This document shows, in pieces, positions 36,139 to 45,220 of a DNA stretch of 64,000 bases. The stretch covers positions 1-64,000 of the forward strand of contig NZ_KB894118.1 in NCBI RefSeq assembly GCF_000374365.1, given 5' to 3'. How positions within the stretch are numbered: position 1 is the stretch's first letter; each line of letters starts with the position of its first letter. This stretch comes from Bacteroides gallinarum DSM 18171 = JCM 13658 (lineage in GTDB: Bacteria > Bacteroidota > Bacteroidia > Bacteroidales > Bacteroidaceae). The translations under genes and the position numbers were made by a program. Below the pieces are notes generated by a model. The model did not search any database, was not told the DNA's origin, and was given only the letters and a program-made list of their open reading frames with translations.

Positions 36139-37542
36139 ATGGAAAAGATTAGTAGAACAAAGATTGTCGACCTGTTGAAGCGCGAGGATTTTGGCGCTAT
36201 GGTCAACGTGAAAGGCTGGGTTCGCACCCGCAGAGGTAGTAAGCAAGTCAATTTTATCGCGCTGAACGACGGTTCTACAATAAATAATGTGCAGGTTGTA
36301 GTGGATTTGGCAAACTTCGATGAGGCGATGCTGAAAAACATCACTACGGGGGCTTGCCTGAGTGTGAACGGTGTGCTGGCGGAATCGGTAGGTTCCGGTC
36401 AGAGAGCCGAAATCCAGGCACGTGAAATCGAGGTGCTGGGTACTTGCGACAATACGTATCCTTTGCAGAAGAAGGGGCATTCCATGGAGTTCCTCCGCGA
36501 GATAGCCCACCTGCGTCCGCGTACGAATACCTTCGGTGCCGTGTTCCGCATCCGTCACAATATGGCTATCGCCATTCATGAGTTCTTCCATAAGAAGGGG
36601 TTCTTCTATTTCCATACGCCTATCATCACGGGTTCCGACTGCGAGGGGGCGGGACAGATGTTCCAGGTAACTACGATGAACCTGTACGACCTGAAGAAAG
36701 ATGAGAACGGCTCCATTATCTACGACGACGACTTTTTCGGAAAGCAGGCGAGCCTGACGGTTTCCGGACAGTTGGAAGGCGAGCTTGCTGCTACGGCACT
36801 GGGTGCTATCTATACGTTCGGACCTACGTTCCGCGCCGAAAATTCCAATACTCCCCGCCACCTGGCGGAGTTCTGGATGGTTGAGCCGGAAGTTGCGTTC
36901 AATGATATTACCGACAATATGGACTTGGCGGAGGAATTCATCAAGTTCTGCGTGCAATGGGCGTTGGATAACTGCGCCGACGATGTGAAGTTCCTGAACG
37001 ATATGTTCGACAAGGGTCTGATAGAGCGTTTGCAGGGTGTCCTGAAAGAGAGCTTCGTACGCTTGTCTTATACGGAGGGTGTCAGGATTCTGGAGGATGC
37101 CGTTGCCAAGGGGCATAAGTTCGAATTCCCCGTATATTGGGGTGTCGACCTGGCTTCCGAGCACGAGCGTTACTTGGTGGAGGAACACTTCAAGCGTCCG
37201 GTTATCCTGACGGATTATCCGAAGGAAATCAAGGCGTTCTATATGAAGCAGAACGAGGACGGTAAGACTGTACGCGCCATGGATGTGCTTTTCCCGAAAA
37301 TCGGCGAGATTATCGGCGGCTCCGAGCGTGAGGCCGATTACGACAGGCTGATGAGCCGTATCGAGGAGCTCCATATCCCGATGAAAGACATGTGGTGGTA
37401 TCTGGATACCCGTAAGTTCGGCTCATGCCCGCACTCCGGTTTCGGATTGGGATTCGAGCGCCTGCTGCTGTTCGTAACCGGTATGACCAATATCCGCGAC
37501 GTGATACCGTTCCCGCGTACTCCGCGCAATGCAGAGTTCTGA
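36139..37542 (+). CDS. asnS: Asparaginyl-tRNA synthetase
   Basis: Class IIb synthetase charging tRNA-Asn, 467 aa. An N-terminal OB-fold anticodon domain (about 15-110, [20 protein letters not shown]) is followed by the catalytic core with motif 2 [20 protein letters not shown] (about 233-252) and motif 3 [12 protein letters not shown] (about 434-445). It lies 27 bp after the pseudouridine synthase gene and is likely cotranscribed. Confidence 0.95.
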   Translation: MEKISRTKIVDLLKREDFGAMVNVKGWVRTRRGSKQVNFIALNDGSTINNVQVVVDLANFDEAMLKNITTGACLSVNGVLAESVGSGQRAEIQAREIEVLGTCDNTYPLQKKGHSMEFLREIAHLRPRTNTFGAVFRIRHNMAIAIHEFFHKKGFFYFHTPIITGSDCEGAGQMFQVTTMNLYDLKKDENGSIIYDDDFFGKQASLTVSGQLEGELAATALGAIYTFGPTFRAENSNTPRHLAEFWMVEPEVAFNDITDNMDLAEEFIKFCVQWALDNCADDVKFLNDMFDKGLIERLQGVLKESFVRLSYTEGVRILEDAVAKGHKFEFPVYWGVDLASEHERYLVEEHFKRPVILTDYPKEIKAFYMKQNEDGKTVRAMDVLFPKIGEIIGGSEREADYDRLMSRIEELHIPMKDMWWYLDTRKFGSCPHSGFGLGFERLLLFVTGMTNIRDVIPFPRTPRNAEF

Positions 37543-37569
37543 TTGCAGGAAACAGACCGGAATAAAGAA

Positions 37570-37607
37570 AGTCCCGTATAAATTTTTGTTTATACGGGCT
37601 TTTTTTA
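37570..37607 (+). terminator. Terminator after asnS
   Basis: CCCGTATAAA pairs perfectly with TTTATACGGG, followed by CTTTTTTT. Confidence 0.9.
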
Positions 37608-37691
37608 TGCGGTAAATTGTTATTTTCTCGAAAGAAATCTTTATATTTGTGTCAGTAGGAATGACATGACGTTAACCAATATCATACGAAT

Positions 37692-38183
37692 ATGAAAAAG
37701 AATTATTTCTTTACCATGCTGGCGGCGGTGCTGCTTGCGGTAACAGGAGCCCGGGCGCAGGAGAAGGCCGCTTTCGAGCCTGCACATCTGGAAGGTATTT
37801 GGCAGTTGTGTCATTATGTGTCTGAAAATCCGGATGTTCCCGGAATATTGAAACCGAGCAATACATTCAAGGTGCTGAGCGACGACGGCCGTATCGTCAA
37901 CTTTACGATACGTCCTGGTACGGATGCCATTATAACGGGCTACGGCACGTATCGGCAGGTGTCGCCGAACGCGTATAAGGAGAGTATCGAGAAGAACATC
38001 CATTTGCCCATGCTGGACAATAAGGATAATATCCTCGAGTTCGAAATGGGCGAGGGCGGCGTGATGTACCTGAAGTATTTCATTGCAAAAGATTTAAACG
38101 GAAACGAACTGAATACCTGGTTCCACGAAACATGGAAACGGGTGAATATGCCTCCCGTTTTTCCGGAGGACATCGTTCGCTGA
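37692..38183 (+). CDS. Secreted protein, DUF4488-like
   Basis: Protein of 163 aa with a signal peptide (cleavage after GARAQ, about residue 23). The mature part reads as a small lipocalin-like beta-barrel ([15 protein letters not shown] near 33-47, [40 protein letters not shown]), as in the Bacteroidetes family I know as DUF4488. The function is unknown. It stands alone, with its own -7-like TATATTTG near 37643-37650 and strong hairpins downstream. Confidence 0.75.
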   Translation: MKKNYFFTMLAAVLLAVTGARAQEKAAFEPAHLEGIWQLCHYVSENPDVPGILKPSNTFKVLSDDGRIVNFTIRPGTDAIITGYGTYRQVSPNAYKESIEKNIHLPMLDNKDNILEFEMGEGGVMYLKYFIAKDLNGNELNTWFHETWKRVNMPPVFPEDIVR

Positions 38184-38204
38184 CCGAAACCGAATTCCGT
38201 TTCA

Positions 38205-38266
38205 TGCCTCCTGCACGTCTCTTGAAATCCTTTGTACGTAAGTGTTTGCGTGTGCAGGCAGGAGTT
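38205..38266 (+). terminator. First hairpin after the DUF4488-like gene
   Basis: TGCCTCCTGCAC (38205-38216) pairs with GTGCAGGCAGG (from about 38252, with one gap), followed by AGTTTTTA. The loop is long (about 35 nt). Confidence 0.45.
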
Positions 38267-38273
38267 TTTAGGG

Positions 38274-38320
38274 TTATCTTCCGGGGATGTCTTCGTTTCC
38301 CCGGAAGATAATTTCTTTTT
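38274..38320 (+). terminator. Strong terminator before rplM promoter
   Basis: TTATCTTCCGGGGA (38274-38287) pairs perfectly with TCCCCGGAAGATAA (38298-38311), followed by TTTCTTTTT. Confidence 0.92.
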
Positions 38321-38364
38321 GTTGTATATCAGCCAAGTGCAACTTAAAAAAAAGAAGAAAACGT

Positions 38365-38394
38365 TTGCCAGTTCTAAGAAAATCCGTACCTTTG
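38365..38394 (+). promoter_or_regulatory. Promoter of the rplM-rpsI operon
   Basis: TTG (38365-38367) and TACCTTTG (38387-38394), 19-bp spacer, an exact consensus. Transcription starts near 38401, giving a leader of about 120 nt. Confidence 0.8.
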
Positions 38395-38519
38395 CAAGCC
38401 GATTATTATCTCATAAGGATAAGCATTTCATTCATAGCGAGTTAATCTCCCTTTGTCCGAGGCGGTTGATTCGTGGTGAAGCAAAACATTTAGTAGTAAC
38501 ATTTAAAAAACAATTAAGA

Positions 38520-38981
38520 GTGGATACTTTAAGTTACAAGACCATTTCTGCAAACAAGGCGACGGTGACTAAAGAATGGGTCATTGTCGACGCTACAGAC
38601 CAGGTATTGGGCCGTCTGGGCGCAAAAGTTGCGAAACTGTTGAGAGGGAAGTATAAACCAAACTTTACCCCTCACGTAGATTGCGGCGATAATGTAATCA
38701 TTATCAATGCCGACAAGGTAAAATTAACCGGTAACAAATGGAATGACAAGGTATATCTGTCATATACAGGCTATCCCGGCGGTCAGCGAGAAATCACTCC
38801 TGCTCGTTTGCAGGCAAAACCGAACGGTGATGACAAGTTGCTGAGAAAAGTTGTAAAGGGTATGCTGCCTAAGAACAAACTGGGTGCTCAATTGCTGGGC
38901 AATATGTACGTTTATGCAGGCAGCGAGCACAAACATGAAGCTCAAAGCCCGAAATTGATTGATATTAACGCACTTAAATAA
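38520..38981 (+). CDS. rplM: 50S ribosomal protein L13
   Basis: Large-subunit assembly protein of 153 aa. I place the start at the GTG at 38520 because the product then begins VDTLSYKTISANKATVTKEW, matching the conserved Bacteroides N-terminus, whereas the upstream in-frame ATG (38232) lies ahead of the promoter and terminator. Core motifs are DATDQVLGRLGAKVAKLLRG, VYLSYTGYPGG and VKGMLPKNKLG. First gene of rplM-rpsI. Confidence 0.95.
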   Translation: MDTLSYKTISANKATVTKEWVIVDATDQVLGRLGAKVAKLLRGKYKPNFTPHVDCGDNVIIINADKVKLTGNKWNDKVYLSYTGYPGGQREITPARLQAKPNGDDKLLRKVVKGMLPKNKLGAQLLGNMYVYAGSEHKHEAQSPKLIDINALK

Positions 38982-38987
38982 GAGATA

Positions 38988-39374
38988 ATGGAAGTAGTAA
39001 ATGCATTAGGCAGACGTAAAAGTGCAATTGCACGTATTTTCGTAAGCGAAGGTACTGGAAAGATTACTATTAACAAGAGAGACCTCGCAGAGTACTTTCC
39101 ATCAAGCATTCTTCAGTATGTAGTTAAACAACCGTTGAACAAATTGGGTGTTGCTGAAAAGTACGACATCAAGGTAAACCTCTGCGGTGGCGGTTTTACC
39201 GGCCAGTCTCAGGCATTGCGCCTGGCGATTGCCCGTGCACTGGTGAAAATCAATGCTGAAGACAAGGCTGCTCTCCGTGCCGAAGGCTTCATGACCCGTG
39301 ACCCCCGTTCTGTTGAACGTAAGAAACCGGGACAGCCGAAAGCCCGTCGTAGATTCCAGTTCAGTAAACGTTAA
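38988..39374 (+). CDS. rpsI: 30S ribosomal protein S9
   Basis: Small-subunit head protein, 128 aa, 6 bp after rplM. Typical N-terminus VNALGRRKSAIARIFV, central GGGFTGQSQALRLAIARAL and the C-terminal tail KKPGQPKARRRFQFSKR whose last Arg contacts P-site tRNA. Confidence 0.97.
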   Translation: MEVVNALGRRKSAIARIFVSEGTGKITINKRDLAEYFPSSILQYVVKQPLNKLGVAEKYDIKVNLCGGGFTGQSQALRLAIARALVKINAEDKAALRAEGFMTRDPRSVERKKPGQPKARRRFQFSKR

Positions 39375-39435
39375 GAGTTGGAGAACGGTTGGGGCGGACA
39401 AGTTGCTTAATTCTCGACTTTCACCTCTCAACTCT
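39374..39435 (+). repeat. AGTTGAG-type inverted repeat before rpsB
   Basis: AGAGTTG (39374-39380) and CAACTCT (39429-39435) face each other. The right side continues as TCTCAACTCTCAACT, and a related motif in the opposite orientation follows rpsB (about 40400-40425). Confidence 0.5.
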
Positions 39436-39551
39436 CAACTGAAAAAGCGTTTAGTATCTAAACTACCGGGACTCTTCATTTGGATAGGCTACCCGGCGGT
39501 TGGTTTAGAAAAAACAAAAAAGAAAGTAAACGATTTAAAGATTAAAACAAA

Positions 39552-40388
39552 ATGTCAAGAACAAATTTCGATACATTATTGGAAGCCGGTTGCCACTTCG
39601 GCCACTTGAAAAGAAAGTGGAACCCTGCAATGGCTCCTTATATCTTCATGGAACGCAATGGTATTCATATCATTGACCTCAACAAGACGGTTGCTAAAAT
39701 AGACGAAGCTGCGGAAGCTTTGAAGCAAATCGCTAAGTCAGGAAAGAAAGTCCTGTTTGTTGCTACTAAAAAACAAGCTAAGCAGGTGGTTGCCGACAAG
39801 GCTGCATCTGTAAATATGCCTTATGTAATCGAGCGCTGGCCGGGTGGTATGTTGACCAACTTCCCGACAATCCGTAAAGCCGTGAAGAAAATGGCTACTA
39901 TCGACAAGTTGACTAACGACGGTACTTATTCCAACCTCTCCAAGAGAGAAATCCTGCAAATCTCCCGTCAACGTGCCAAGTTGGACAAGACCTTGGGCTC
40001 TATCGCCGACCTGACCCGTCTGCCGTCCGCTTTGTTTGTTGTCGATGTAATGAAAGAGAACATTGCAGTTCGCGAAGCTAACCGTTTGGGTATTCCGGTA
40101 TTCGGTATCGTTGATACCAACTCCGACCCTACGAGCATCGACTTCGTTATTCCGGCAAACGATGACGCTACCAAGTCGGTAGAAGTTATCCTGGATGCTT
40201 GCTGCGCCGCTATGCAGGAAGGTCTGGAAGAGCGTAAGGCTGAAAAGGTAGATATGGAAGCTGCCGGCGAAGCTCCTGCCAACAAGGGCAAGAAGAAAGC
40301 TACGAAAGCAAGACTCGACAAATCCGATGAGGAAGCAATCAATGCTGCTAAGGCTGCTGCTTTCATCAAGGAAGACGAAGAAGCTTAA
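39552..40388 (+). CDS. rpsB: 30S ribosomal protein S2
   Basis: Small-subunit protein of 278 aa. N-terminal MSRTNFDTLLEAGCHFGHLK, RWPGGMLTNFPTIRKA, and LPSALFVVDVMKENIAVREA are family hallmarks. The C-terminal Ala/Lys/Glu-rich extension (about 235-278) is longer than in E. coli (241 aa). The untranslated gap from rpsI (177 bp) contains the inverted repeat above and a GTTTAGTATCTAAAC palindrome (39448-39462), possible leader structures. Confidence 0.96.
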   Translation: MSRTNFDTLLEAGCHFGHLKRKWNPAMAPYIFMERNGIHIIDLNKTVAKIDEAAEALKQIAKSGKKVLFVATKKQAKQVVADKAASVNMPYVIERWPGGMLTNFPTIRKAVKKMATIDKLTNDGTYSNLSKREILQISRQRAKLDKTLGSIADLTRLPSALFVVDVMKENIAVREANRLGIPVFGIVDTNSDPTSIDFVIPANDDATKSVEVILDACCAAMQEGLEERKAEKVDMEAAGEAPANKGKKKATKARLDKSDEEAINAAKAAAFIKEDEEA

Positions 40389-40396
40389 TCATAGAA

Positions 40397-40462
40397 CCGA
40401 GAGTTGAGAATTGAAAGTTGAGAGTTACTTTACGGCAATTCTCTATTCTCAGCTCTTTTTTG
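40397..40462 (+). terminator. Weak hairpin between rpsB and tsf
   Basis: AGAGTTGAGAATTG-type sequence pairs imperfectly with CAATTCTCTATTCTCAGCTCT, followed by six Ts. It could attenuate transcription into tsf. Confidence 0.45.
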
Positions 40463-40509
40463 CTTTTTAGAACGATATTTATTAACTAAAAATATAAAGG
40501 AAAGATATT

Positions 40510-41502
40510 ATGGCTGTAAGTATGGCTGATATAACCAAGCTCCGCAAAATGACCGGTGCTGGTATGATGGATTGCAAGAACGCATTGAACGATGCTGAAG
40601 GCGATTTCGACAAGGCAATGGAAATTATCCGTAAGAAGGGACAGGCTGTTGCCGCCAAGCGTTCAGACCGTGAGGCTTCTGAAGGTTGTGTCTTGGCTAA
40701 GACTACCGGTGACTTTGCCGTTATCATCGCTTTGAAGTGCGAAACGGACTTCGTTGCCCAGAATGCTGATTTCGTGAAACTGACTCAGGATATTCTCGAC
40801 CTCGCTGTTGCCAACAAATGCAAGACTTTGGATGAAGTGAAGGCATTGCCGATGGGTAATGGTACGGTACAGGATGCTGTAACAGACCGTAGCGGTATCA
40901 CCGGCGAGAAAATGGAACTCGACGGCTATATGACCGTAGAAGGTGCAAGCACTGTCGTTTATAATCATATGAACAGAAACGGCCTCTGTACTATCGTTGC
41001 CTTCAACAAGGAGGTAGACGGACAGTTGGCTAAGCAAGTGGCTATGCAGATTGCTGCCATGAATCCGCTGGCTATCGACGAGGACGGCGTTTCCGAAGAA
41101 GTGAAGCAGAAGGAAATCGAAGTCGCTATCGAGAAGACGAAAGCCGAGCAGGTACAGAAGGCTGTGGAAGCTGCCTTGAAGAAAGCAGGTATCAACCCGG
41201 CTCACGTGGATAGCGAAGACCATATGGAAAGCAATATGGCTAAAGGCTGGATTACGGCCGAGGATGTAGCGAAGGCAAAAGAAATCATTGCCAGCGTTTC
41301 TGCAGAAAAGGCTGCACATCTGCCCGAACAGATGATTCAGAATATCGCTAAGGGACGTCTGGGCAAATTCCTGAAGGAAGTTTGCCTGCTGAACCAGGAA
41401 GATATCATGGATGCCAAGAAAACGGTAAGAGAAGTACTGAAAGAAGCCGATGCCGAATTGAAGATTGTAGATTTCAAGCGTTTCACTTTGCGCGCTGAAT
41501 AA
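40510..41502 (+). CDS. tsf: Elongation factor Ts
   Basis: Guanine nucleotide exchange factor for EF-Tu, 330 aa. The N-terminal UBA-like module (ITKLRKMTGAGMMDCKNAL, about 8-26) and the EF-Tu-contacting segment CETDFVAQNADF (about 78-89, the TDFV motif) are clear, followed by the two core subdomains and the C-terminal helix. It pairs with rpsB as in most bacteria. Confidence 0.96.
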   Translation: MAVSMADITKLRKMTGAGMMDCKNALNDAEGDFDKAMEIIRKKGQAVAAKRSDREASEGCVLAKTTGDFAVIIALKCETDFVAQNADFVKLTQDILDLAVANKCKTLDEVKALPMGNGTVQDAVTDRSGITGEKMELDGYMTVEGASTVVYNHMNRNGLCTIVAFNKEVDGQLAKQVAMQIAAMNPLAIDEDGVSEEVKQKEIEVAIEKTKAEQVQKAVEAALKKAGINPAHVDSEDHMESNMAKGWITAEDVAKAKEIIASVSAEKAAHLPEQMIQNIAKGRLGKFLKEVCLLNQEDIMDAKKTVREVLKEADAELKIVDFKRFTLRAE

Positions 41503-41528
41503 TTCTTATACGAATAAGAATATAAGAG

Positions 41529-41566
41529 AACGGCCGTACGGATTATCCGTAGCGGCCGTTTTTTTA
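41529..41566 (+). terminator. Terminator after tsf
   Basis: AACGGCC pairs with GGCCGTT and an inner TACGGAT/ATCCGTA extends the stem, followed by a long T-run. It separates tsf from the convergent LPS cluster. Confidence 0.9.
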
Positions 41567-42802
41567 TTTCTTTGAACGGATTAGGAAAACCGGATTGATC
41601 CGTAAGTAAATTCCTACGGAAAAATTGGCGGTATTTGCAGCGTCTGCAATTCCTGCTGCGGGATGCTTGCTCTTGCCGGGGCATGAGTAATATAAATCGG
41701 CCTTGATTCCCATTGCATAGTGTTGCTTGAACTTGCGCGAATATTCTACCGAGGCGTACCATGTCTGCATCTTGTCGAATGCTACATCCTTGTTGCTGGT
41801 AGAAATCGTGCCGAAATAGGGTATTCCGAATAAAGAGATAAAATCTTTACCGAAAAAATATCCGCCTTCTATTCCGAAATCCTCGGTGATGCCGGCGCTC
41901 GCTTTCATGTAGAGAGCATATCCTTTATTCAAAGGCCACAATTCTCCATTCTGTTGATAATATCCTAAAACATCGGTTTCCAGGTTGATTTGGTTGAGGT
42001 ACCTGCGGTTAAGGTTCCAGGTTACTCCTGCCCCTATCGAGCCGTTCATCAGGGTGTGTACCGAGTTGGTGTATAAAGTATCTATTTCTCCGCCGCGGTG
42101 TTGGATAGTCATCTGGACAGGTAGGTAGAAATGAGTGCGGGACGCGGGTGCGTTGAACTTTACCTGCGAGGACAATCCTATGGTAAACGCCTCCTGGTGC
42201 GTGTCTTGCCGGAAGATGAAGCTTTGCCAGTTTATCCATGCATCTATATGCAGGGGACGTATGTCGTAGAGGAGCTGGAAACCTGTTTCCGGGTCTGCCG
42301 TCAGGTTCAGCTCCGGATTATAAAGAGGCGAAATCAGGTTGTGATTGCTCCCGCCGTATAAGTTTCCCCAAACGAGGTTGATGTTAGACAGCTTCAACTG
42401 CGCCCGGAAATAGGGCAGGATATGGCTGCCCCGTTGAAACTGGTTGCCTTTCCACTGTGCGATATCCTGGTAGCTGTAATTGGGATATTTATAAGCGCCG
42501 CTGTAAACCAGAGCATGGAGCCCTAATTCCAGCTTGATGTTTTTTAGCGGAAAGAATACCCCTTTAGGCTGTAGCCAGAAGCCCGGCAATGTATAGCCTT
42601 TCATCACCGGGCCTGTAAATTCATTGTCCTTGAAGAAGCAGATGTTATCCACCTCTATGGATAATCTGCCGGCTTTAGCCGGGTCGATTTGGTAGTCGTT
42701 ATAACAAATCCGTTCTATCAGTTGCGCCTGCAGCGGGGGCGTTGCCAGGCAGATAACGAGCCAGATGATTACGGACTTCCTTCCGGTTTGTACTCTTTTC
42801 AT
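41564..42802 (-). CDS. Outer-membrane beta-barrel protein, function unknown
   Basis: Protein of 412 aa with a signal peptide (about 1-27, ending PPLQAQ). The rest is made of alternating aromatic and polar strands (for example YFRAQLKLSNINLVWGNLYG, TIGLSSQVKFN, QTWYASVEYSRKF), and the C-terminus alternates hydrophobic residues, all as expected for a barrel of roughly 16-18 strands. I do not recognise the family. It is the last gene of the LPS run and overlaps the upstream DUF4254-like gene by 4 bp, so it may act in surface polysaccharide handling. Confidence 0.65.
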   Translation of the reverse strand: MKRVQTGRKSVIIWLVICLATPPLQAQLIERICYNDYQIDPAKAGRLSIEVDNICFFKDNEFTGPVMKGYTLPGFWLQPKGVFFPLKNIKLELGLHALVYSGAYKYPNYSYQDIAQWKGNQFQRGSHILPYFRAQLKLSNINLVWGNLYGGSNHNLISPLYNPELNLTADPETGFQLLYDIRPLHIDAWINWQSFIFRQDTHQEAFTIGLSSQVKFNAPASRTHFYLPVQMTIQHRGGEIDTLYTNSVHTLMNGSIGAGVTWNLNRRYLNQINLETDVLGYYQQNGELWPLNKGYALYMKASAGITEDFGIEGGYFFGKDFISLFGIPYFGTISTSNKDVAFDKMQTWYASVEYSRKFKQHYAMGIKADLYYSCPGKSKHPAAGIADAANTANFSVGIYLRINPVFLIRSKK

Positions 42803-43413
42803 CGTTGGCTATTCTTGGAATACAGTACCGGGTTTAAAGCGGGGTCGTTGTACATTTTCATTTGTTTGTAGGTTTTCATGTATTTCTTTCCTGTGCTGAT
42901 GTCTTCTATCAGTCGGTCTATCGCTGTTGACAGGTCTTTTTGCTGTTCGAGCAGGATATCTAGCTTTGTCCGGCATTGCTCCCTATGCATTTCGTCCACA
43001 TCCGTGCGTTCGGTCTCTTGCCGCATATGGTAGATTTTCAGTTGCAGGATAGAAAGGCGGTCGATAGCCCATGCCGGGCTCTCGGTGTTGATAGTTGCAT
43101 CCGGCCGTATCTCGGTATCTTTATAAGTATCCAGGAAGTAACTGTCTATTAGCTCTACGAGGTCGGTGCGGTCTTGGTTGGAACGGTCTATGCGGCGTTT
43201 CAGTGCCAATGCTTCTGTAGGGTCGATGTTCGGGTCTCTGATAAGGTCTTCGAGATGCCATTGTACGGTGTCAATCCAGTTTTTGGTATATAGATAGTAT
43301 TCTATGCAGGGCGCCTGATAGGGGTTCTTCATAGGAGTATCCACATGATTGGCCTGGTGATAATCGGCAATGGCCTCATTGAAAACGCGGTTGTACAAGT
43401 TGCTGTATTCCAT
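42799..43413 (-). CDS. DUF4254-like protein in LPS cluster
   Basis: All-helical cytoplasmic protein of 204 aa without signal peptide. Segments SNLYNRVFNEAIADYHQ, YYLYTKNWIDTVQWHLEDLI, INTESPAWAIDRLSILQLKI and KKYMKTYKQMKMYNDP resemble the DUF4254 family found in LPS core clusters of Bacteroidetes and some Proteobacteria. No enzymatic role is established that I know of. Its start overlaps nothing; its end overlaps the barrel gene (ATGA). Confidence 0.75.
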   Translation of the reverse strand: MEYSNLYNRVFNEAIADYHQANHVDTPMKNPYQAPCIEYYLYTKNWIDTVQWHLEDLIRDPNIDPTEALALKRRIDRSNQDRTDLVELIDSYFLDTYKDTEIRPDATINTESPAWAIDRLSILQLKIYHMRQETERTDVDEMHREQCRTKLDILLEQQKDLSTAIDRLIEDISTGKKYMKTYKQMKMYNDPALNPVLYSKNSQR

Positions 43414-43464
43414 ATTCTTTTGATTGATTAAGTGATGATATTCTTTTTAAGAAGGCTCGGGCGG

Positions 43465-44187
43465 TCAAGTCCTGCCCCATATGCCTATTTTGTGCAAGAT
43501 GTATTTGAGTTTCCTCTCGATTCTACTGTGATTTCTGATAGGAAGATTGTTCGTTCCCGAAATTCTGGTATAAATAGGGTAGGTTGCAAAGAGGGTGTGG
43601 CTTCCTCGATGTTTTTTCATCTCTTTGATAGCGGCAGCCAATGCTTTTTCGAACGTAAAATGGGCAGAATCATTTATCCTCTCTGCTTTAGCGAAGAAAA
43701 AGTCGGGATAAAAATCTTTGTAAGCGATGATTAGCTTTGACGGAGCGGCAGTGAGCTTACAGTTCGCATCGCAAATTATGAATCTCGTTCTTTTTATATA
43801 ACCGAGCTGTTTGAGCACATCGCCGAGGTTATCGACGATTATTCTACCTGTAATCTTTATCGTATAGTCGCACTCTTTCAAGAGTAGGGAATGCGTGTAT
43901 ATGTGTTTTAAAATAATCGCTTCTCCATACCCTTTCCCCAAGTTCCTGTCGAAACAATTTCCGTTGAATGCCAGATACTCCAATCTGCCTTCCCTGATAT
44001 AGCCGGAAAATTCGTTGCTGAAGTCGGTGTTGCTATTCTCGCAGAAGATAATCTTGAAACGAGTGTGCGTAAGGTAGTACTTTAAAGCGGCTTTATATTG
44101 TTTCAGCCTTTCTGCCGTATCTTGCAGTTCGGTATAAACCATTTGACCGGGGTTTACACATGCCGTTAATATGATGATTCCTTTCAT
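43465..44187 (-). CDS. Putative glycosyltransferase
   Basis: Protein of 240 aa beginning MKGIIILTACVNPGQM. The layout (N-terminal beta strand, FKIIFCENSNTDF, CDYTIKITGRIIVDN, FIICDANCKL, then a basic C-terminus RIERKLKYILHKIGIWG) resembles small GT-A-type transferases, with the KITGR element like that of WavE/DUF-type LPS transferases. No full DXD motif is visible. The function is inferred mostly from its position between other transferase genes in the LPS cluster. Confidence 0.5.
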   Translation of the reverse strand: MKGIIILTACVNPGQMVYTELQDTAERLKQYKAALKYYLTHTRFKIIFCENSNTDFSNEFSGYIREGRLEYLAFNGNCFDRNLGKGYGEAIILKHIYTHSLLLKECDYTIKITGRIIVDNLGDVLKQLGYIKRTRFIICDANCKLTAAPSKLIIAYKDFYPDFFFAKAERINDSAHFTFEKALAAAIKEMKKHRGSHTLFATYPIYTRISGTNNLPIRNHSRIERKLKYILHKIGIWGRT

Positions 44188-44202
44188 GGCTGCTGATGCG
44201 GG

Positions 44203-45210
44203 TTAAAAACGTATGATTTCGAAAGGGTGGTTATACACCTGGGCTGCCCGCATGGAGAAAGAACTTTTATACATCTTGTCCGTTATGAGCAGGTAGGATT
44301 TCTGTGCATGGGCTATGGCAAAGAAGTCGACGAAAGTCTTTTGGTGTTTGTCCGCTTTGGACTTATCCGGTATGTCTACGTGTAAAATCTCTCCGGGAAT
44401 TATATAGGCATATTCCAACTGCCGGCAGGCTTCCAAAAAGCGGTTACTGTCGGATGTTATTAGAATCCGGGAAATATCGGGATGTTTGCTTTTGATGATT
44501 TCTATCTGTTTCAGACAAGCTTGTATCAATGCCGTTTGTTTGGAAGCGGGTATGTGCGGAGATGTTCCGGGCTCTTTGAAGTCGCCCAGCAATTCCAGGA
44601 AACGGGTTGAAACCGAAATATAATTTCCGGCTCCGCCTAAAATCCTTAATTGCTCGTCTATTTCCTTCTGTATCGGCACGGCCGGTTTGAACAGGCGGGT
44701 GAATAACTCGCCGAAATATCGTTCTTCATAATAGAAAGTGCTGTAAACATGTATTTGCTTATAGGGTGCGGATAGGAATTCTTCTGTTATGCTACGTTGG
44801 AATTTCCTTTCACGCTCTCCGGAATTACCGGAGGTATCCATGAAAACAGCTTTAGAATCTTCGGAATTGAAAGAAAGTTCGGAAGAACCGATTCTCCAGT
44901 CATAGAGGTTGGGAACCAAGTAATCCTCTAATCGGAAAGGCGTAGTAAAATAAATCCGGAAATCCACCTTGTGTTCCAGGCAGTATTTAAAAATAGTAAT
45001 TATGTTTCTCAATCTGTCTACCAGCCCGCCATGCGGATATTTTCCGTCGGCCATACAGATAATCTGCTTTTGCGTATTGGCCGCATGCGGGTTGTCCGGA
45101 GAGTAATATTTCCGGAAATGTCTTCTTATCGTTCGTTTAAAACGGTATCTCCTGAAGAACAGGTAGTTGATTTCGGATTTGATGCGGAACCGTATTTCTT
45201 TTAAAGCCAT
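44203..45210 (-). CDS. Putative fucosyltransferase-like glycosyltransferase
   Basis: Protein of 335 aa from the ATG at 45210 (MALKEIRFRIKSEINYLF); a longer upstream frame overlaps the neighbouring gene and is unlikely. The pattern GGLVDRLRNIITIFKYCLEH (about 60-80) resembles the donor-binding GGxxxRL element of O-FucT/NodZ-like enzymes. The C-terminal ILITSDSNRFLEACRQL, ADKHQKTFVDFFAIAHAQKS and LLITDKMYKSSFSMRAAQ fits their SDs and StFs motifs. The acceptor is presumably the LPS core. Confidence 0.6.
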   Translation of the reverse strand: MALKEIRFRIKSEINYLFFRRYRFKRTIRRHFRKYYSPDNPHAANTQKQIICMADGKYPHGGLVDRLRNIITIFKYCLEHKVDFRIYFTTPFRLEDYLVPNLYDWRIGSSELSFNSEDSKAVFMDTSGNSGERERKFQRSITEEFLSAPYKQIHVYSTFYYEERYFGELFTRLFKPAVPIQKEIDEQLRILGGAGNYISVSTRFLELLGDFKEPGTSPHIPASKQTALIQACLKQIEIIKSKHPDISRILITSDSNRFLEACRQLEYAYIIPGEILHVDIPDKSKADKHQKTFVDFFAIAHAQKSYLLITDKMYKSSFSMRAAQVYNHPFEIIRF

Positions 45211-45220
45211 ATTCTTTCGT

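Larger units (their letters stand above)
38184..38519. other. Intergenic region before rplM
   Basis: The 336 bp contain two transcription-terminating hairpins, the rplM promoter (38365-38394) and a transcribed leader of about 120 nt before the rplM GTG. The leader could host feedback control by L13, but I could not identify a defined structure in it. Confidence 0.55.
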
